NCBI RefSeq assembly: GCF_000275845.1
Contig: NW_006766905.1
Location: 22,750-81,588 of the forward strand
DNA: 58,839 nt
Direction: 5' to 3'
Origin: Dichomitus squalens LYAD-421 SS1
Taxonomy: Eukaryota; Basidiomycota; Agaricomycetes; Polyporales; Polyporaceae
The number at the start of each line of letters is the position of its first letter. Positions within the stretch are counted from its first letter, which is position 1. Below, piece after piece: positions 54,898 through 58,839 of this stretch. The notes beneath the pieces are model-generated. The model worked only from the letters and a program-made list of their open reading frames with translations. It was not told where the DNA came from and did not search any database. A program made the position numbers and the translations under genes.

Positions 54898-57499
54898 ATG
54901 TCCGCGTCCCCACAGCCTCCCCCACCCGCGACCGTCCCCGAGCCTGCGACCCACACTAACAGCTCTCCCCCCGCGTCCTCCTCAGGCTCCCCCGCCCAGC
55001 TCGCCACTCTTCTCGCGAAGGCCCTCCAGGAGACAGAGTCTCTCAAGGCCGAGCTCTCCACCCTCAGGCGACGCGCAGACAAGTCCGAACGCCTCCTCGC
55101 CACATTCCAGTCCGTCCAATCCCCCACCAACGGCTCGCCCCCCGGCTCCTCCCACGGCGCTTCTTCCAAAGAGAATTGGCCCCCCGCTGCCCGCAAGGCC
55201 CTCATCGACTGCGAGGCTCGCGTAGAGCGCGCCGAGCAAGCCCGTGATGAAGCCCTCGCCCGACTGCAGATGCTCCAGGAGTCCTGGCAAGAACTCGACC
55301 GCTACTTCGCCACCCTCGAGCTCCGCGCTCTAGACACCCGCGCACAATTCTCTCGACTCATTGCCGACGGGGGTGGTCCGCTTGTCCAAGTGAACGCCAT
55401 CCCTTCATCGTCCCAAAACACTGTCTACGTCCCCAACGTCGTCCAAGGGGCTATACACCTTCCCCAGATCCCCTCATCCCGCTCTCATGTTCCCCGTACC
55501 TCCTCCCAGAGGCTGAACGCCCCTCCGCCGTTCCCATCCATCCCCCTTCCCCCACCGCCCAGCGCGACCTCCAGTCGCGTCCGTCCGCGCGCAGGCAGCA
55601 TGGATACAGGCTACGGTGGTGTCCTCGCTGGGCCAGGTGCTCCCCCTCCCGCGAAGCGTCTCCGTAGCGATCGCGACGATGACGGTAGCCGCGGCAGACG
55701 ATACAGCCTCTCTGTAAGTCCGGCTTCTCCGTCGGTCTCACCGCTTCACGCTGACGATCAAATCACAAGCCCTCAAATTCTCCCCATCCCGCCTACCTCA
55801 ACGGCAGCATGGCCGACCATTCACCTCAGCTCACCATACACTCTGCTCCCTCCGCCCTCCATCCGCACTACAGCCAATATCCCCATCCCCCCCGAGCTGA
55901 TCGGGATGATCCTCGCTACGCTTATCCCGATCAGCCCCGTTCGCGCCGTCACGCGCGCTCCACCTCCCGCGGACGCTCCTCGCGAAGCCGCTCACGTTCG
56001 CGCGCATCAGCAAGCAGCCTCGAGGACATGCTTATCGAAGCGACGACGACAGGCGAAGACAACGCCGGCCACGCTCACGGCCATCGCGCAGTGCATCCGG
56101 CACAGCATCTGCACCCCTCTTCACGTCATCGCTCCCCCTCTCCTGGGCGCGACTATCAGATGGGCGTCCCGCAGCGCGCGCGCGCGTCCTCGACGCTCAT
56201 GGCCCGTGGCGGAGTCGTCAATGGCCCGAGTCAGATCGCGTCCCCGCCCGGCCCGCTGGTCGCCCCTGGCCAGTCGCAGACGTTCCAGACGCATATCTTT
56301 GCACCTCCTGTCACTGGTGCACCCGTCAAGAAGTCCAAGATAGGTGCGGCGGGGTCGCTCAGTGGCAACGGGAGTGTGCTGACGTTGGGTATGTTCGCGT
56401 TGTCGCCCGTCTATTTTGATGCATCCGTGCTGATTTTGCGGTTAGGTCCGACAGGCAGCGTCATAGCGGGTCCTTCGCCCATCGGCGGAGGCGGTTTCCC
56501 CCCAACGAACTCGGCCGGTCAGCGCATATGCCGCCAGTGCGGTCTTCCCGGCCGTTACAAGGAAGGCAAGTGCGTCGAAAAGTGGGGCCCTGGTCCGGAG
56601 GGCCCCGGCACCGTCTGCGACCGGTATGTCCATCTGCCCTGACCGCTAGTTCGCGAGTGCTGACCTAGTCGCCTCGCTCGCGCAGGTGCCGCAAGAAAAT
56701 GAAGCGCGTGGAGCGCCGCGGGACACTGGAGAGCCAGAACATGGCCGCAATGCAGCACCCGCCTCCCGCAGTGCATCCCTCGGGCGTGCACCAAGCTCCC
56801 CCCGGCTCGCTCCCCAACGGCCGTGTCCCCCACCGCACCGACACCCTCCAGGTGCACCCCTCGTCGCAGAGCCAGTCGCGCCTCGGCCCGAGCGGGACAC
56901 ACTTGCTCTCGAGCTCGCAGGGTGGCTACTCCCGCCACGACCGCGACCACGACCGCGAGCGAGAGCGAGGTGCCTCGTCTCCCTACCACCACTCCTACAC
57001 GACCTCGCGCGCATCACACCGCGGGCCCACCCCTCCCGGGATCGCCACCCTTCCGGGGTCGAGCGCGAACGAGGACGACGGGTCGTACGACGACCACCGC
57101 CGCCGCGAGCGCGACCCCGCTGCGCACTCCCACTCCCATTCGCATTCGCACAGGGCGGCGCCCCCGAGCGTGAACGGGCACGGCTCCAGCCGGTCTGCGA
57201 GCCATTCGCCTGCGCTCAAGCCTCGCGCCGGGTCCGGGGGGGCGGGGGCTGTTCCTCAGAACGCGACGTCTCCGCGTGGGTCTGACGGCAAGTCGAAGTC
57301 GTCCGACCTGATGGACGTCGATGCGGACGGAGAGGAAGTCGACGCTGATGCAGACGCAGACGCTGAAGCCGACGAGGCGGATGCGGAGGCGGATGCTGAT
57401 CCGGAGGCGGATGCGGACGCGGAGCTGCTCGAGGCAGTCGACGCGGCCGAGGCGAACAACGCTACAGACGAGGAGTGGCTGAAGAAGGAGGATGCCTGA
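54898..57499 (+). CDS. GATA-like zinc-finger protein with coiled coil and acidic tail, 4 exons
   Basis: Exons 54898-55713, 55830-56388, 56446-56623, 56686-57499; the lengths sum to 788 codons plus TGA with matching phases. After a Pro-rich start there is a coiled coil (about residues 40-145, LAKALQETESLKAELSTLRR and RVERAEQARDEALARLQMLQ), low-complexity Ser/Pro/Arg stretches, and one finger, CRQCGLPGRYKEGKC then WGPGPEGPGTVCDRCRKKMK (about residues 490-530). The finger is split by the intron at 56624-56685 and followed by KRVERRG. C-x2-C, Trp, GP and C-x2-C are spaced as in GATA-type fingers but the loop is longer. A His/Ser run (about 57123-57150) and a long Asp/Glu/Ala repeat (57310-57440) end the protein. 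Likely a nuclear transcription factor or chromatin protein; targets unknown. Confidence 0.75.
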
Positions 57500-58394
57500 T
57501 GTGGGGGGCGTTCCGTCTCGTTCTTGGACGCTCTGCTGCTAGGGTGCGGTGTGGACGCTGACGAAGGCTGGAAGATATTATGACGCGTCTGACGACTCGT
57601 ATGTCCCTTGTCCTCCCCCATTGCCATAACTTCCGCGGATTTCATCCAAGCGATGACAATTCCGTCCCTCTGGATATGTATGCTCTCCCAGTATTTGCTC
57701 ATGCCCCCTTGCTTGCTCGCCCCGTGTCTCTGCTCCGCTCGTCCTTTATCCGTGTACTACATATGACTAGATCCTTCACTCCTGCATACGCATACGCATA
57801 CGTATACGCCCGCTAGTGTAATCGTCCTCTCTCCAATTGTTGTATTCGCAATGTTTTCCTGTATGCACGTCCTGTCTGTTCTCCAAAGCAACTGTAACCA
57901 TATTTTTGCCTTTCAATTCATTCCTGCTACTCTCCATTTCAGTCGTTTGTTCTTTTTGGTGTGTAGTGGACGAGCTACGGACATGTGTCGATGCCCTAGC
58001 TTGGAGACGACGCCGTCGCAAGCTATTGTGCTAGTCACAATACCTCATTTGAAAAGCCGGTCGCTCTCGAACACTTTCCCGTATATAAAACATAATGCGA
58101 CTCGTCCTCTGAGATGGCAGATTTTATTCTGAATCCCGACTGTCGAGCTCTTCCCTCCATGCTAACAGCGGTGACACCCACGGCGTTCCCATCCCCGTTT
58201 GCCAGGCTAATTCAGTAGGTACTCTAACGTTCGTCGGTCGGGGGTAATACATTCAAGCTCGCTGCTGCCCCGGCTCGTCGGCGACTCAGATGTCAATATC
58301 GTTCTTGGACTGGCTTATCGCGGCACTCTGCAACGAGCCTGAGCTGATCACACGGCTTGACCCCATCTGACGTCTTCTAGTTTTCCGGCTCACC
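57500..58394. other. 3' flank of the GATA-like gene; small hexamer repeat
   Basis: Probably the 3' untranslated region followed by intergenic DNA. A short microsatellite GCATACGCATACGCATACG lies at about 57784-57802. No further gene is seen before LTR-G. Confidence 0.5.
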
Positions 58395-58620
58395 TGTAAT
58401 AATACGGGTGTCGCCTGATTCACACAAGTCCAAAGTACACTGAACCAATCTCTAGATTGAGAGGGCGTATACTATGGTGGACGTGGTGAAAGGCTGAGAA
58501 GCCTTCGCCACGTCGCGCGGATCCAGATGGATCAGCGCCGATCACCATGACGATCCAGATTTAGATACAAGATGTAGATTAACTATGTAGATAAGATAAG
58601 ATAATGAACGATCCGTTACA
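58395..58620 (-). mobile_element. LTR-G, 3' LTR of an element leaving the window (226 bp)
   Basis: On the minus strand it begins TGTAACGGATCG and ends CGTATTATTACA, so it has TGTAA/TTACA ends. A polypurine tract precedes it (58621-58634). The small size is more usual for Ty1/copia elements. The outer 5-bp flank on the left is TCACC; its partner would lie beyond the window. Confidence 0.7.
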
Positions 58621-58634
58621 TTCTCCCCCTTCAG
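58621..58634 (-). other. Polypurine tract before LTR-G
   Basis: The minus strand reads CTGAAGGGGGAGAA immediately before TGTAAC, the expected plus-strand primer. Confidence 0.7.
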
Positions 58635-58839
58635 AACCTGTGCCAGGTTCTCATATGATACCAATGAGGAATAGGGAGTGCATGGAATAGCCATGTCCAT
58701 ATGAGAGAAGGGAAAAGCATAAGCGTCCGATAGGACGCGCGATGATGATGCGATAGAGGAAATGTTGATGCGGCGGGCGTGATACGAAATTGCGGGTGGA
58801 CGATGCGGTTGAGCGGGAGGCGGCGTGCCGGCAGGGCGA
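58635..58839 (-). other. Internal 3' end of the LTR-G element, cut by the window edge
   Basis: The minus strand from the edge may carry the end of a polyprotein frame, but the 200 bp show no diagnostic motif in any frame. I cannot say which retroelement class it belongs to from this piece. Confidence 0.4.

Noticed and set aside
54175..54954. 259-codon minus-strand frame before the GATA-like gene
   Set aside because: Very GC-rich, overlapping equally long frames on both strands, no domain. I mention a possible divergent gene only at low confidence.

Overview
The window comes from a eukaryotic nuclear genome, almost certainly a basidiomycete fungus of the Agaricomycetes type; a Rhizoctonia-like genome fits but I cannot prove the genus. 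The grounds are many 50-70 nt GT-AG introns, a Yih1/IMPACT gene, a BCAS3-like WD40 gene, a fungal GATA-like finger protein, and dense chromodomain Ty3/gypsy elements. There is one run of N (17912-18612).

Layout. (1) Positions 1-33334 are a nested graveyard of transposable elements. I use local labels: LTR-A (430-996, 3516-4967, 23872-24439, 32841-33105), LTR-B (9171-9763, 16983-17407, 29302-29455), LTR-C (997-1558, 5071-5764, 6749-6814, 6815-7344, 8093-8808), LTR-D (32363-32840, 33106-33334), and small solo LTRs E (28294-28665) and F (30709-30884). Coding parts of at least four Ty3-like families are present: Ty3-1 (LTR-A), Ty3-2 (LTR-B), Ty3-3 (LTR-D) and an older remnant Ty3-4. Two kinds of terminal-inverted-repeat DNA element are also present: a hAT-like MITE with a perfect 8-bp target duplication, and three copies of an about 1.05 kb element (TIR-1). 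Both carry tRNA-like sequences. (2) From 33335 to 58394 the base composition changes to CpG-rich host DNA. It holds a Yih1/IMPACT homologue (+), a secreted aldose 1-epimerase (-), a BCAS3-like WD40 protein (-), an uncertain membrane-protein gene (-), a gene-poor GC-rich stretch of about 8.5 kb, and a GATA-like zinc-finger protein (+). (3) At the right edge an LTR retrotransposon on the minus strand runs out of the window (LTR-G, 58395-58620).

Main result. The two near-identical TIR-1 copies at 17408-19066 and 29456-30508 are inverted relative to each other. Each has half of an LTR-B on one side and half of a Ty3-3 element on the other. If 19067-29455 is flipped, both broken elements are restored exactly: a continuous LTR-B with a 2-bp CG duplication, and a continuous Ty3-3 polyprotein with a 2-bp TA duplication. 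Either a real inversion by recombination between the repeats, or an orientation error made across the N gap inside one copy, explains this.

Second theme. The retroelements decay by CpG to TpG/CpA change. This removes catalytic residues (two reverse-transcriptase aspartates in Ty3-2) and creates most of the in-frame stops (CGA to TGA). Unlike them, the host-gene half keeps its CpG. Ty3-2 also carries a plus-strand, intron-containing Cys-rich gene antisense to its own polyprotein.
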